A DNA stretch of 64,000 bases from contig NZ_JAXIWG010000001.1 in assembly GCF_034652275.1 (NCBI RefSeq), positions 868,001-932,000 on the forward strand, read 5' to 3'. The position numbers and the translations under genes were made by a program. Origin of the DNA: Yoonia sp034652275 (GTDB lineage Bacteria > Pseudomonadota > Alphaproteobacteria > Rhodobacterales > Rhodobacteraceae). The first letter of the stretch is position 1. Each line of letters begins with the position of its first letter. Of this stretch, positions 7,598 through 16,627 are shown piece after piece. The notes beneath the pieces were generated by a model. It was not told the origin of the DNA and made no database searches. It saw only the letters and a list, made by a program, of their open reading frames with translations.

Positions 7598-9097
7598 TTG
7601 GCCAACCTGCTTTATGATGCGCTGATCGCACCCCATGCGGCCAATACGGCCCCTTTCCTGATCGGTGACGACGGGCGAAGCCAGAGTTACGCGGAATTCG
7701 TGCGCCGCGCGGCGCAGGTCGCGAATGTGCTGGCCGCACATGATCTGCGTCCCGGTGACAGGGTTGTCGCCCAAGTACCCAAGCTGCCGGATGCGGTCGC
7801 CCTTTACGCGGGCACTGTGCAGGCGGGGGCGGTCTATCTGCCGCTCAACACCGGATACACGCAGGCGGAACTTGCGTATTTCATCGCCGATGCGGCCCCC
7901 AAGGTCGTGGTCTGCGACAGCAAGGACGCAGAGACCCTGCGTCCGCTTTGCCCCCAAGGTGCTGTGCTTTTGACACTGGGCGCGGATGGAGGCGGCACCC
8001 TGCCCGCCGCCGCCGATGCCGCGGCAGACCGTTTCGCCACCGTGCCGTGCGGGCCGGATGATCTGGCAGGGTTGCTTTATACCTCCGGCACGACAGGGCG
8101 GTCCAAAGGCGCGATGATGAGCCATCGCAATCTCTTGTCCAACGCGCAGGCGCTGACCGACCTCTGGCAGATCACGGCGCAGGACCGGCTGATCCATGCG
8201 CTGCCGATCTTTCACACGCACGGGCTGTTCGTGGCGCTGAACACGTCGTTGCTGGCGGGGGCGCAGGTCCGGTTCATGACGGCTTTCACCCCTGACGCGG
8301 TGATCGCGGAACTGCCGCAATCCACGCTGATGATGGGTGTCCCGACCTTCTACACTCGCCTGCTGGCCGATCCGCGCCTGACGACGGAGCTGTGCGCCGG
8401 TATGCGGCTGTTCATCTCCGGCTCGGCCCCGCTGCTGGCGGAAACGCATGACGCGTTCGCGGCGCGCACGGGTCATAAGATCCTTGAACGCTACGGCATG
8501 ACCGAAACCAATATGATTACCTCGAACCCTTACACGGGTGACAGGGTCGCAGGCACCGTCGGTTTCCCCCTGCCCGGCACCGAGGTCGTCATCACCGACC
8601 CCGCGACAGGCGCACCCCTGCCCCAAGGCGCCATCGGCATGATCGAAGTGCGTGGCCCCAATGTGTTTTCCGGCTATTGGAACATGCCCGACAAGACGCG
8701 CGAAGACCTGCGCGACACGGGCTTTTTCATCACCGGCGATCTGGGTGTCGCGGATGCCGACGGACGGATCAGCATCGTGGGCCGCATGAAAGACCTGATT
8801 ATCGCGGGCGGCTACAACATCTACCCCAAAGAGGTCGAGGATGCGATCAACGCGGTGGCGGGCGTGCTGGAAAGCGCGGTGTTCGGCGTGCCGGACGCGG
8901 ACTTGGGCGAACAGGTGGTAGCAGGGGTGGTGCTGGAGGCGGGCGTCACGCTGACCACCGCGGATATCGCCGCACAGGTCGCAGCCACCCTCGCCCGCTT
9001 CAAGCAACCGCGCCGCTATGTGCTGCTGGACACCCTGCCGCGCAACACGATGGGCAAGGTGCAGAAGAATGTGCTGCGGCGGGATTTCAGCGCCTAG
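7598..9097 (+). CDS. matB: Malonyl-CoA synthetase
   Basis: 499-residue member of the acyl-CoA synthetase (ANL) family. The P-loop is YTSGTTGRSKGAMMSH at about 158-173, the adenylate motif is ERYGMTETNMITSNPY, and the C-terminal catalytic lysine lies in PRNTMGKVQKN. The YGMTETNM and SNPY wording is characteristic of MatB, which activates malonate (or methylmalonate) to its CoA ester with ATP. The only good start is the TTG at 7598, with AGGA nine bases upstream overlapping the previous stop; no in-frame ATG lies nearby. No malonyl-CoA decarboxylase (MatA) is adjacent. The stop overlaps that of the convergent ABC permease by a few bases. Confidence 0.88.
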   Translation: MANLLYDALIAPHAANTAPFLIGDDGRSQSYAEFVRRAAQVANVLAAHDLRPGDRVVAQVPKLPDAVALYAGTVQAGAVYLPLNTGYTQAELAYFIADAAPKVVVCDSKDAETLRPLCPQGAVLLTLGADGGGTLPAAADAAADRFATVPCGPDDLAGLLYTSGTTGRSKGAMMSHRNLLSNAQALTDLWQITAQDRLIHALPIFHTHGLFVALNTSLLAGAQVRFMTAFTPDAVIAELPQSTLMMGVPTFYTRLLADPRLTTELCAGMRLFISGSAPLLAETHDAFAARTGHKILERYGMTETNMITSNPYTGDRVAGTVGFPLPGTEVVITDPATGAPLPQGAIGMIEVRGPNVFSGYWNMPDKTREDLRDTGFFITGDLGVADADGRISIVGRMKDLIIAGGYNIYPKEVEDAINAVAGVLESAVFGVPDADLGEQVVAGVVLEAGVTLTTADIAAQVAATLARFKQPRRYVLLDTLPRNTMGKVQKNVLRRDFSA

Positions 9098-9858
9098 TAG
9101 GGGTTGCTCCGGTCTGCCCAGCCCGCAAAGGTCTTTTCCAGCGCCACCACGATGTAATAGAGAAAAATCCCCAGCAGCGCCAAGGCGATCAGCACCGCGA
9201 ACATCAGCGGATAGTCGGAGTTGGTCTTGCCGCTGTCGAACAGCGCCCCAAGGCCGCGCCCGTGGGGAGAGACGATCTCCATCAGGTTGGTGCCGATAAA
9301 GGCCAGCGTGACCGACACCTTCAGCGCGCCGAAGAATTCGGGCAGGGTCTTGGGCAGCGCGATTTTCCAAAAGATCGTGGATTGTGATGCACCCAGCGAC
9401 CGCAGGATATCGCGGTATTCGGGTTCGAGCGTGGACAGGCCGATGGAGACGGAAACGGCGATGGGGAAGAAACTAATCATGAAGGCGATCAGCACCGTGT
9501 TGAAATCGTGCCAGCCCACGAACATCAGCGCCACGATAGGCACCACGGTCGCCTTGGGCACGGCGTTGAAGCCGACCAGCAGCGGGTAAAGCGCATCGCG
9601 CATCGTGCGGGAAAAGCCCATCACCATGCCCAGCGCCGTGCCGAACACGACGGCCAAAAACAGACCCGCCACCGTACGCCACAATGTCTGCCAGCCCATC
9701 GTCAGGAAAAGTTCCCAGTATTTGGCATAGGCAGGGGGCAGATCACTGGGGGCGGCCATCTTGAAGGTGGGCCAGCCCATGACCCAGACCAGCGCCTCCC
9801 AAGCCGCCAGAAAGATCAGCAGTGCCGCGACCGGCACATAGACCTGCCGCGCGGTCAT
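9094..9858 (-). CDS. NitT/TauT-type ABC transporter permease
   Basis: 254 residues with about six membrane segments and the permease EAA loop EYRDILRSLGASQSTIFWK. The family (SsuC/TauC/ThiX-like) imports small organic anions, sulfonates or pyrimidine-type compounds. It overlaps the ATPase gene by four bases (ATGA) and is the last gene of the SBP-ATPase-permease operon. Substrate is not evident. Confidence 0.88.
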   Translation of the reverse strand: MTARQVYVPVAALLIFLAAWEALVWVMGWPTFKMAAPSDLPPAYAKYWELFLTMGWQTLWRTVAGLFLAVVFGTALGMVMGFSRTMRDALYPLLVGFNAVPKATVVPIVALMFVGWHDFNTVLIAFMISFFPIAVSVSIGLSTLEPEYRDILRSLGASQSTIFWKIALPKTLPEFFGALKVSVTLAFIGTNLMEIVSPHGRGLGALFDSGKTNSDYPLMFAVLIALALLGIFLYYIVVALEKTFAGWADRSNPY

Positions 9859-10655
9859 GCGGCGTCTCCCGCAGGGACGCGGCCTTGGGCGACCTCGATC
9901 TGGTGGCGCAGGATGTTGAGCATGTTCGCGGCCTCGGGTGTGTAAAGATGGTCCAGCGTGCGCAGGCCGGTGTCGGGGATATCCAGCACATATTGCGTGC
10001 GCGCAGGCCGGCCCGACAGGACGACGACCTGATCGGCCAGAAAGATGGATTCGCGCAGATCATGGGTGATCAGCACGCCGGTAAAGGGTTCTTCGGCCTT
10101 CACGCGGTGCATGATCTGCCAGAGGTCCTCGCGGGTGAAGGCATCAAGCGCGCCGAAAGGCTCATCGAGGATCAGCACTTCGGGCGCGTGGATCAGCGCA
10201 CGGCACAGCGACGCGCGCTGTTTCATGCCGCCGGACAGTTCGGACGGGCGCTTGTTCTCGAACCCTTCCAGCCCCACCAGTGCAAGCAGTTTGCGCGCTC
10301 GTTCTTCACCTTGCGCCTTCGACAGCTTTGTCGGGACAATTTCCAATGGCAGCAGCACGTTCTGCAGGATCGTGCGCCATTCCAGCAGCACGGGGTTCTG
10401 GAAGGCCATGCCGACATTCGACCTGGGTGCTGTGATGCGCGTGCCATGCACCCGCACCTCGCCCAGATCGGGGATGAGCAGCCCCGCGATCAGCCGCGTC
10501 AGGGTGGATTTCCCGCACCCCGACGGGCCGACAACGGCGACAAAGCCCCCTTCCGGCACGGACAGTTCCAGACCATCGAGCACCGGCAGAGGGCCAGAGG
10601 CGGTGCGATACGCATGCCGCACCCCCTTTATATCAATCAGGTTCTCCAAGGTCAT
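9855..10655 (-). CDS. NitT/TauT-type ABC transporter ATPase
   Basis: 266 residues. Walker A is GPSGCGKST at 43-51, with signature LSGGMKQRASL and Walker B VLILDEPFGALD. The family is the SsuB/TauB/NrtD type of importer ATPases. It overlaps its neighbours by four bases on both sides, so translation is coupled across the operon. Confidence 0.9.
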   Translation of the reverse strand: MTLENLIDIKGVRHAYRTASGPLPVLDGLELSVPEGGFVAVVGPSGCGKSTLTRLIAGLLIPDLGEVRVHGTRITAPRSNVGMAFQNPVLLEWRTILQNVLLPLEIVPTKLSKAQGEERARKLLALVGLEGFENKRPSELSGGMKQRASLCRALIHAPEVLILDEPFGALDAFTREDLWQIMHRVKAEEPFTGVLITHDLRESIFLADQVVVLSGRPARTQYVLDIPDTGLRTLDHLYTPEAANMLNILRHQIEVAQGRVPAGDAA

Positions 10656-11656
10656 TCGGCCAGAGAAAATCCGCCCTCGGGCAGATAGGCGCTGGTGAAA
10701 TACAAGGATGCGTCGGGTTCGTTGACGAAGTCATAGGTCGTTGCAATCTGCGTGATCGCATTGGCCATCCGTGCGTCGTCGATGATGCCGAACCCGTTTT
10801 CCATAACCCAGTCGGTCGCCACATTGTCATCAATCGACAGCTGCAGGCGGCGCAGTTCGAGGTCCGCATCGGCGGCGGGGTTGCGTTCGATCAGCAAGGG
10901 GATCACGGCTGCGGGGTCGGCAATGGCGGTGGCCCAGCCTTCGGCGACACCTTGCAAGAAGCTGCTGACCACCTCGGGGTTGGCGGCGGCGAAATCGGTG
11001 TTGACGATGATGACGTTGCCATAAAGATCGACGCCGTGATCGGCCATCAGCAGCGTGACCAGATCATCCTCTGGCACGCCCAGACGGGCGGTGTTCAGAT
11101 AAGATGTGAAGGAAAAGCCGGTGATGGCTGCGACATTGCCTTCGGCCAGCATCGGTTCGCGTGTGGGAAAGCCCACGGGTTCCACGGTGATCATACCCAT
11201 GTCGAGCCCGTTTTCGGCGGCAAAGATCGGGAATTGCGCCCAAGCGCCGTCAGGCGGCGGCGCGCCGAGGATCTTGCCCTCAAGGCTTTGGGGCGTGTCG
11301 TCGATGCCCAGCGACCGACGTCCGATGACGGCAAAGGGCGGTTTGTCATAGATCATCATCGCGCCGATCACGGGCGCGCCGGGGTTCTGGTCCAGAAACT
11401 TGATCAGGCTGTTGATGTCGGCCATGCCCACGGGGAAGGCGCCCGTCGCCACCTTGGGAATCGCATCGAGCGATCCGTCACCGGCGGACACCGTGACATT
11501 CAGATCAAGGGCCGCGAAATTGCCGTTGTCGATGGCCGCGAAATAGGGGGCTGCGGGCCCTTCAAAGCGCCAGTCGAGCGTAAAAGGCAAGTCGGTCTGT
11601 GCGTGAACAGCCGATGCGCCCGTCAGCGCGACAGCCAGAAGTGTACGATTGAACAT
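10652..11656 (-). CDS. NitT/TauT-type ABC transporter substrate-binding protein
   Basis: 334 residues starting at 11656 (MFNRTLLAVAL) with a clear signal peptide, cleavage expected after SAVHA. The mature protein begins with TDLPFTLDWRFEGPAAPYFAAIDNG in the NMT1/THI5-like fold, whose opening WRFEGP and later GMADINSLIKF are typical of binding proteins of this class. It is periplasmic and delivers the ligand to the permease encoded next. The ligand is unknown; pyrimidine- or sulfonate-like compounds are possible from the family alone. A GGGGAA ribosome site precedes the ATG. Confidence 0.85.
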   Translation of the reverse strand: MFNRTLLAVALTGASAVHAQTDLPFTLDWRFEGPAAPYFAAIDNGNFAALDLNVTVSAGDGSLDAIPKVATGAFPVGMADINSLIKFLDQNPGAPVIGAMMIYDKPPFAVIGRRSLGIDDTPQSLEGKILGAPPPDGAWAQFPIFAAENGLDMGMITVEPVGFPTREPMLAEGNVAAITGFSFTSYLNTARLGVPEDDLVTLLMADHGVDLYGNVIIVNTDFAAANPEVVSSFLQGVAEGWATAIADPAAVIPLLIERNPAADADLELRRLQLSIDDNVATDWVMENGFGIIDDARMANAITQIATTYDFVNEPDASLYFTSAYLPEGGFSLAE

Positions 11657-11948
11657 TGGTGTTTCCCCGTTGGTGGTTTGATCCTGTCGGCGACCACAAT
11701 TCATCCGCGTCGGGCAAAGACTCCAGCCGCTCGGTCATCTGCCGGGGGACTCTGCGTCAGAACAGTCATCATTTGCCCGATTGTTGTGCAGTTTGCCACA
11801 AAAGCAAGCGAATTTTCTGGATGCGGACAGACAACGCCCATGTAGAAAAATCTCGGATAATGCACGGTCCCTGTTGCGCATTCGTCAAGGTGCTGCCACT
11901 CACGCAAGGGTCAAAGGGGCTTTGGCCACGCAAAACTGGAGAATACAG

Positions 11949-12257
11949 ATGAATATTCGGTCGAAACTGTTGCTGCTGGCTGGCGTGTCACTGGCCGCCT
12001 GCACCGAGATGCCCGCGACAGAGGCTGCACCAAACGGGTCGCCGTTCCTGGCTGAACTGCCCGAAAGCGTGCGCGCGATTGCGGCACCCAACCAGAACCT
12101 CGACAGGGTTGTCTTTGTGCAAGAGGACAACTGTTACTGGTACGAACATATTGGTCCGGTCGAGACCACATTGCTGCCATTGCGCACGGCGCGCGGCAAC
12201 ACGATCTGTGCCGAGGCGCCTGCACCGGCACCAACCGCGGAACCTGCTACGACCTGA
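11949..12257 (+). CDS. Small lipoprotein of unknown function
   Basis: 102 residues from the ATG at 11949, preceded by a GGAG ribosome site. The N-terminus MNIRSKLLLLAGVSLAAC is a lipoprotein signal with Cys18 as the likely lipidation site. The mature part contains two more cysteines (NCYWYEH and NTICAEA), possibly a disulfide, and a proline/alanine-rich tail. I do not recognise a family. It ends against a bidirectional hairpin shared with the convergent L,D-transpeptidase gene. Confidence 0.7.
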   Translation: MNIRSKLLLLAGVSLAACTEMPATEAAPNGSPFLAELPESVRAIAAPNQNLDRVVFVQEDNCYWYEHIGPVETTLLPLRTARGNTICAEAPAPAPTAEPATT

Positions 12258-12269
12258 TCATAGCCCAAA

Positions 12270-12293
12270 GGCTGCGCCGCAACGGGCGCAGCC
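12270..12293. terminator. Bidirectional terminator hairpin
   Basis: A perfect 9-base-pair stem GGCTGCGCC / GGCGCAGCC with a 6-base loop lies between the convergent stops of the small lipoprotein and the L,D-transpeptidase genes. No long T-run follows on either strand. Confidence 0.6.
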
Positions 12294-12295
12294 AA

Positions 12296-13033
12296 TCAGC
12301 TTCGCGCAGTGACCTCGGTGGGATAGAGAATCGCGCTGCTGCCGGTGTTCACATCTTCGTACAGCCCGATGATATGGGCCATGACCATCCGCACGCAGCC
12401 GGAACTGGCCCGTCCGCCGATGGACCGCGGGCTTGGGGTGCCGTGGATGCGCAGATAGGTGTCGCGGTTGCCTGTGAACAGATAGAAGGCACGCGATCCC
12501 AAAGGGTTGGACGGACCGCCATCCATGCCATCTGCATGCTGGGCATAGACTTCGGGTTCGCGGGCGATCATTGCGTCCGTGGGGCGCCATGTCGGCCATT
12601 TCGCCTTGCGGCGGATCGTATAGGTGCCGGGTTCGTAAAGATTGCCCCGCGCGATGGCCACGCCATAGCGCATCGCGGTGCCGTCGCCGCGCACATGGTA
12701 AAGATAGCGCGCAACCGCATCGACGTGGATGTCGCCGGCACGCAACCCGTCATTGGCCTGCACCAGCGTCGGCAGGAACCGTGGGTGGAAGCCCCAGGGG
12801 TTCGACGTCATCGGGTCGTAGTTCGCAGGCGTCACGCGGCGGTCCCAGACCGGCCACATCGACGGCGGCGAGACGGGCGCGCGCGGTGCCACAACCTCTG
12901 CGACTTCGGGCAGATCGGTCGTGATCTCGCCGCCGGTCAAGGTGTCGGTGGCCGCATCCTCGAGGGTTTGTGCCGCAATCGGCGTGGAAAACAGGGCAGC
13001 GCCCGAAACGATGAAATGGCGACGGTTCAACAT
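12296..13033 (-). CDS. L,D-transpeptidase (YkuD domain)
   Basis: 245 residues. The N-terminus MLNRRHFIVSGAALFSTPIAAQ looks like a twin-arginine-style export signal. The YkuD catalytic signature is complete: His197 in RIHGTP and Cys213 in SSGCVRM. Such enzymes make 3-3 peptidoglycan cross-links or attach proteins to peptidoglycan in the periplasm. A segment at 80-150 with WGFHPRFLP and GTYTIRRKAKWPTW is typical of the alphaproteobacterial ErfK/YbiS/YcfS/YnhG group. Confidence 0.9.
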   Translation of the reverse strand: MLNRRHFIVSGAALFSTPIAAQTLEDAATDTLTGGEITTDLPEVAEVVAPRAPVSPPSMWPVWDRRVTPANYDPMTSNPWGFHPRFLPTLVQANDGLRAGDIHVDAVARYLYHVRGDGTAMRYGVAIARGNLYEPGTYTIRRKAKWPTWRPTDAMIAREPEVYAQHADGMDGGPSNPLGSRAFYLFTGNRDTYLRIHGTPSPRSIGGRASSGCVRMVMAHIIGLYEDVNTGSSAILYPTEVTARS

Positions 13034-13135
13034 AGGATCACTTCCAACTCAGGCATCAACAGGTTTTTTCCATCTCTAGGCAGCACACATGCGTCTGACA
13101 AGCATTTTGCGTCAGGCCCACATACACAACCTTGT

Positions 13136-13161
13136 GGCGTGGTGTTCCAGAAACACCCGCC
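13136..13161 (-). terminator. Hairpin downstream of alcohol dehydrogenase
   Basis: The stem GGCG(T)GGTGTT / AACACCCGCC has ten pairs and one bulged T, with a 5-base loop. It lies immediately after the stop of the dehydrogenase gene at 13164. It lacks a T-run and is called from symmetry and position. Confidence 0.4.
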
Positions 13162-13163
13162 GG

Positions 13164-14180
13164 TCAGAATTGTTCCAGAACGATCTTGCCTTTGGCCGTC
13201 CCCGCCTCGATCAGCGCATGCGCCTTGCGCAGGTTTTCGGCGTTGATCGGGGTCAGCACGGTATCAAGCGTCGTGCGCAAACGGCCCGCGTCGATTTCAC
13301 CCGCGACATAGGTCAGCAGATGGTGCTGTGCGATCATGTCGGGGGTCTGGAACATCGCGCGGGCGAACATGAATTCCCAATGCAGGCTGGCGGCCTTGGT
13401 CTTCATCCCCGCCATCGGCATCGGGACATCGGTGTTGTCGATGGACACGATCCCGCCTTGCGGGCGGATCAGCTCGACAGCCGCATCCCAATGGCGCATG
13501 TCGTTGAAAACGGCGATGTGATCGACGTGATGGATGCCACGCGCGCGGACCTGTGCCACCATGTCCTGCCGATGGTCGATGACATGATCGGCCCCCAGTT
13601 CGGTCACCCAGGCGATGGTTTCAGCCCGCGACGCCGTTGCGATCACCACGAGCCCCGCCGCCTTGGCAAGCTGGATCCCGATGGACCCGACACCGCCCCC
13701 TGCCCCGATGATCAGGATGGTTTGGCCTGCATCCGCCCCGTCGCGGTCGATGCGCAGCCGGTCGAAAAACGACTCGTAAGCCGTGATCGTCGTCAGCGGC
13801 AGGGCGGCGGCCTGCGCAAAGCCCAAGGTCGCAGGTTTGCGCCCGACGATGCGTTCATCGACCAGCTGGAATTCCGCATTCGAGCCTGACCGCGTGATGT
13901 CGCCGGAATAATAGACCTCGTCGCCCACGGCGAAGAGTTCCACATCCGGCCCCACGGCCTCGACCACGCCGGCGGCATCATAGCCCAGCACGCGGGCTGG
14001 GTTTTCGACCACATCGGCACCTTTGGACTTGCGCACCTTGGTATCGACCGGATTGACCGACACCGCCTTGACCGCCACCAGAATGTCGCGCCCCGCCGGC
14101 ACAGGCTTGGGCAGATCGACATCGACAAAACAGGCAGGGTCGGTCACCGGCAGGTAACGGGTCAGGGCGACGGCTTTCAT
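13164..14180 (-). CDS. Zinc-type alcohol dehydrogenase/quinone oxidoreductase-like protein
   Basis: 338-residue MDR-superfamily enzyme. The cofactor fold contains IIGAGGGVGSIGIQLAKAAG, a glycine-rich NAD(P)H motif, and the N-terminal part has the family opening MKAVALTRYLPVTDPACFVDVDLPKPVP. Catalytic-zinc cysteines are not evident, placing it near the zinc-binding-alcohol-dehydrogenase-like quinone oxidoreductases (TIGR02817 type), which often act without zinc as NADPH-dependent reductases. It starts 15 bases after the CoA-transferase stop with an AAGGA ribosome site, so it is the third gene of an operon with a glycosyltransferase and a CoA-transferase. Confidence 0.85.
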   Translation of the reverse strand: MKAVALTRYLPVTDPACFVDVDLPKPVPAGRDILVAVKAVSVNPVDTKVRKSKGADVVENPARVLGYDAAGVVEAVGPDVELFAVGDEVYYSGDITRSGSNAEFQLVDERIVGRKPATLGFAQAAALPLTTITAYESFFDRLRIDRDGADAGQTILIIGAGGGVGSIGIQLAKAAGLVVIATASRAETIAWVTELGADHVIDHRQDMVAQVRARGIHHVDHIAVFNDMRHWDAAVELIRPQGGIVSIDNTDVPMPMAGMKTKAASLHWEFMFARAMFQTPDMIAQHHLLTYVAGEIDAGRLRTTLDTVLTPINAENLRKAHALIEAGTAKGKIVLEQF

Positions 14181-14195
14181 GGATTTATCCTTTGG

Positions 14196-15377
14196 TCAGT
14201 CTTCAAGGGTCAGTCGGGCGAGTATCTCTTCGCTGTCCTGACCGCAATGCGGCGGCGGCAGGCGGTAGCTGACAGGCGTGCGCGACAGTTTCAGCGGATT
14301 GCCCAGCAGGCGCACCTGCCCTTTTTGCACATCTGCGCGCGGCATCGCCACGACCATGTCGCGCGCCTGCGCCTGATCGGACCCCAGCGCCAGATCAATC
14401 GTGTTGACAGGTCCGACAGGCACCTTGCGCGCCTCGAGAGCCGCGATCACCTCGGCCAACGGACGGGCAGCAAGCCGTGGTCCGATCACCGCGAGCAAGG
14501 CATCGCGGTTTTGCGTCCGCGCAAGGTTGGTGGTGAAACGCGCATCCTGCACGATTTCGGCGCAGTCAAGAAAGTCGCAGAACCGCGCGAACTGGCTGTC
14601 GTTGCCGACCGCGATGATCGCATGGCCATCGGCCACGGCAAAGACGTGATAGGGGACGATATTGGGGTGACCGTTGCCGCGGCGCTGCGGCAGGTCGCCC
14701 GATTCAAGGTAATTCGTTCCTTCGTTGATCAGCCACGCCAACTGGCTATCCACCAAGGCGATGTCGATATGCTGGCCTTCGCCGGTGCGTTCCTTGTGAC
14801 GCAGGGCGGCGAGGATACCGACGGTCGCATACATGCCGCACATCACATCGGCGATGCCAACGCCCACCTTCATCGGCGCGCCGTCCGGTTCGCCGGTCAG
14901 GCTCATGATGCCGCCAAAGCCTTGGGCCATCAGATCATAGCCCGGCTTATCGCGGTTCGGGCCGGTTTGGCCAAACCCCGAGATCGAGCAATAGATCAGC
15001 CCCGGCTGCCGCGTCAGCAGATCATCCGGCCCCAGCCCGTATTTCGCAAGACCACCCGGTTTGAAATTCTCTACCACGATGTCAGCGCGGCGGGCCAGCG
15101 CGCGGACCTGCTGCTGGCCAAGCTTTGTGCTGATGTCGATGGCAACGGACTTCTTATTGCGGTTGGCGGCCATGAAATAGGCCGACAAATCCGTGGGCTG
15201 GCCGTCCGTGTCACAGACATTGGGTGGCCCCCAGCCGCGTGTGTCGTCACCGCCCGTCGCGGGGTTTTCGACCTTGATGACATGCGCGCCCAGATCGCCC
15301 AGCAATTGCGTGCAGGTCGGCCCCGCCAGAATGCGGGTCAGGTCCAGCACCGTGATCCCGTCAAGTGCGCCCGCCAT
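14196..15377 (-). CDS. Family III CoA-transferase (CaiB/BaiF type)
   Basis: 393 residues, the usual length of the family. Hallmarks include LDLTRILAGPTCTQLLGDLGA, the ANRNKKSVAID segment, and GYDLMAQGFGGIMSLTG, whose Asp is the expected catalytic residue carrying the acyl group. Family III enzymes move CoA between organic acids; the substrates here are unknown. A GGAGG-like ribosome site precedes the ATG at 15377, two bases after the stop of the glycosyltransferase, so translation is probably coupled. Confidence 0.88.
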   Translation of the reverse strand: MAGALDGITVLDLTRILAGPTCTQLLGDLGAHVIKVENPATGGDDTRGWGPPNVCDTDGQPTDLSAYFMAANRNKKSVAIDISTKLGQQQVRALARRADIVVENFKPGGLAKYGLGPDDLLTRQPGLIYCSISGFGQTGPNRDKPGYDLMAQGFGGIMSLTGEPDGAPMKVGVGIADVMCGMYATVGILAALRHKERTGEGQHIDIALVDSQLAWLINEGTNYLESGDLPQRRGNGHPNIVPYHVFAVADGHAIIAVGNDSQFARFCDFLDCAEIVQDARFTTNLARTQNRDALLAVIGPRLAARPLAEVIAALEARKVPVGPVNTIDLALGSDQAQARDMVVAMPRADVQKGQVRLLGNPLKLSRTPVSYRLPPPHCGQDSEEILARLTLED

Positions 15378-15379
15378 GC

Positions 15380-16627
15380 CTATCCCTCCGCTGCGATGTG
15401 ACCGGGCCGACTGTTTCGGGCAGGCAGCGCGGCGTCAAGGGCTGGCGGTTCTGGTGTCACCAGATCAAGGGGAACGGAAATCGCGGCAGCGACCGCGCGC
15501 CCGATCGCCGCGGTGCTGAACTTCTCCTCTACGAAAGCTTTGCCATTGCTGACAAGCGTTGCGGCCAGCCCCGCTTCCTGCACCACGCGCAGGGTCGCAC
15601 GCACGAAGTCTGCGTCAGACCGCGCCTCCAGATAGTGCAGGCCCGGCACAAGCCCGATCCCCTCCACCGCCTTGGCGCTTGCAACGACGGGCAAACCGAC
15701 GGACAGCGCTTCGAGCACTTTCAGACGCGTGCCGCCGCCTTCGGTCAGCGGGATGACGGCGACCGTGGCCGCCGCGTAATGCGGGGCCAGATCTGCCAGA
15801 TCGGCGTGCAGGGCGGCATTGGGGGTCACATCTACCAGCGCGCGCAACTTGGTGTTTGGCCTGCGTCCACAGATTTCCAGCGAAACATCCGGCACGGCGC
15901 GTGCGATCACCGGCAGTATCCGTGTCAACAGGCGGTGCGCCGCCCTGATGTTGGGCGCATATCCCAGGTGACCGACAAACAGGATGCGGCATCCATGGTC
16001 GCTGGAAAGATCAGGCACCCGCCCGTCGCGACACCATGCCGGAACCGGATTGGGCACAACGTGATACGAGATCGCCCGTCCGGCCAGTGTCGCAGCACGC
16101 TGTCCGTCCTTGTCGGAACAAACCATCACACGCATGGCCCCGGTGACGACGGCCGCCTCGGCACGGCGCGCGGCCTGCCAGCGGCGGCGATACCGGACAT
16201 GCGCCCACAACCCGCGCCTTGCCCTGTCGATCTGCCGGCAAAGATCCGATTCGACGTTGTGCATATCAAGCACATACCCATGCCCCGCCACGCTCAGCGC
16301 TTGCGCGACATCTGCCAGAAATACGCCATCCAGCACGATCAGGTCCGGCATCAAGGACTGCACCTTTTCCACGACACCATGGACGGTGCTTGCAGGCAAA
16401 TCCGCTTCGATCCCCGAAGGTTTGCGCTGCGGATAAAGGCCCGGTTCGGGCAGAAAGTCATCGACCGCCACCAAAACAGCTTTGCCTTGTTCTGCCAGCG
16501 CCCGATGCACTGCAAGGTTGCGAATATCTGCGCCAGCGCCCAACGGGTCGGGTCGGGTCAGAACGATATGAACGATCTTCTTGTGCAAGGATGGCCCTTT
16601 CGCTGACGGCATGTGCCGATCTGCCAT
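15380..16627 (-). CDS. Glycosyltransferase, group 1 (GT4-like)
   Basis: 415 residues with the two Rossmann-like halves of GT-B enzymes. The C-terminal half shows RILFVGHLGYAPNIRAAHRLL, VIPLTEGGGTRLKVLEALSVGLPVVAS and KAVEGI, the donor-binding pattern of GT4 transferases. The acceptor is unknown; cell-surface polysaccharide is the usual role. The ATG at 16627 is kept, but later methionines (residue 6) are possible because the ribosome site is weak. It is the first gene of an operon with a CoA-transferase and a dehydrogenase, an unusual grouping. Confidence 0.85.
   Translation of the reverse strand: MADRHMPSAKGPSLHKKIVHIVLTRPDPLGAGADIRNLAVHRALAEQGKAVLVAVDDFLPEPGLYPQRKPSGIEADLPASTVHGVVEKVQSLMPDLIVLDGVFLADVAQALSVAGHGYVLDMHNVESDLCRQIDRARRGLWAHVRYRRRWQAARRAEAAVVTGAMRVMVCSDKDGQRAATLAGRAISYHVVPNPVPAWCRDGRVPDLSSDHGCRILFVGHLGYAPNIRAAHRLLTRILPVIARAVPDVSLEICGRRPNTKLRALVDVTPNAALHADLADLAPHYAAATVAVIPLTEGGGTRLKVLEALSVGLPVVASAKAVEGIGLVPGLHYLEARSDADFVRATLRVVQEAGLAATLVSNGKAFVEEKFSTAAIGRAVAAAISVPLDLVTPEPPALDAALPARNSRPGHIAAEG

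Noticed and set aside
7571..9370. A 599-codon open frame on the minus strand
   Set aside because: Antisense of the malonyl-CoA synthetase gene, which has all ANL motifs.
11701..11907. A 68-codon minus-strand frame upstream of the ABC binding protein
   Set aside because: No ribosome site or family; the region is more likely promoter and leader. A thiamine riboswitch was considered, but its conserved core sequences are absent.
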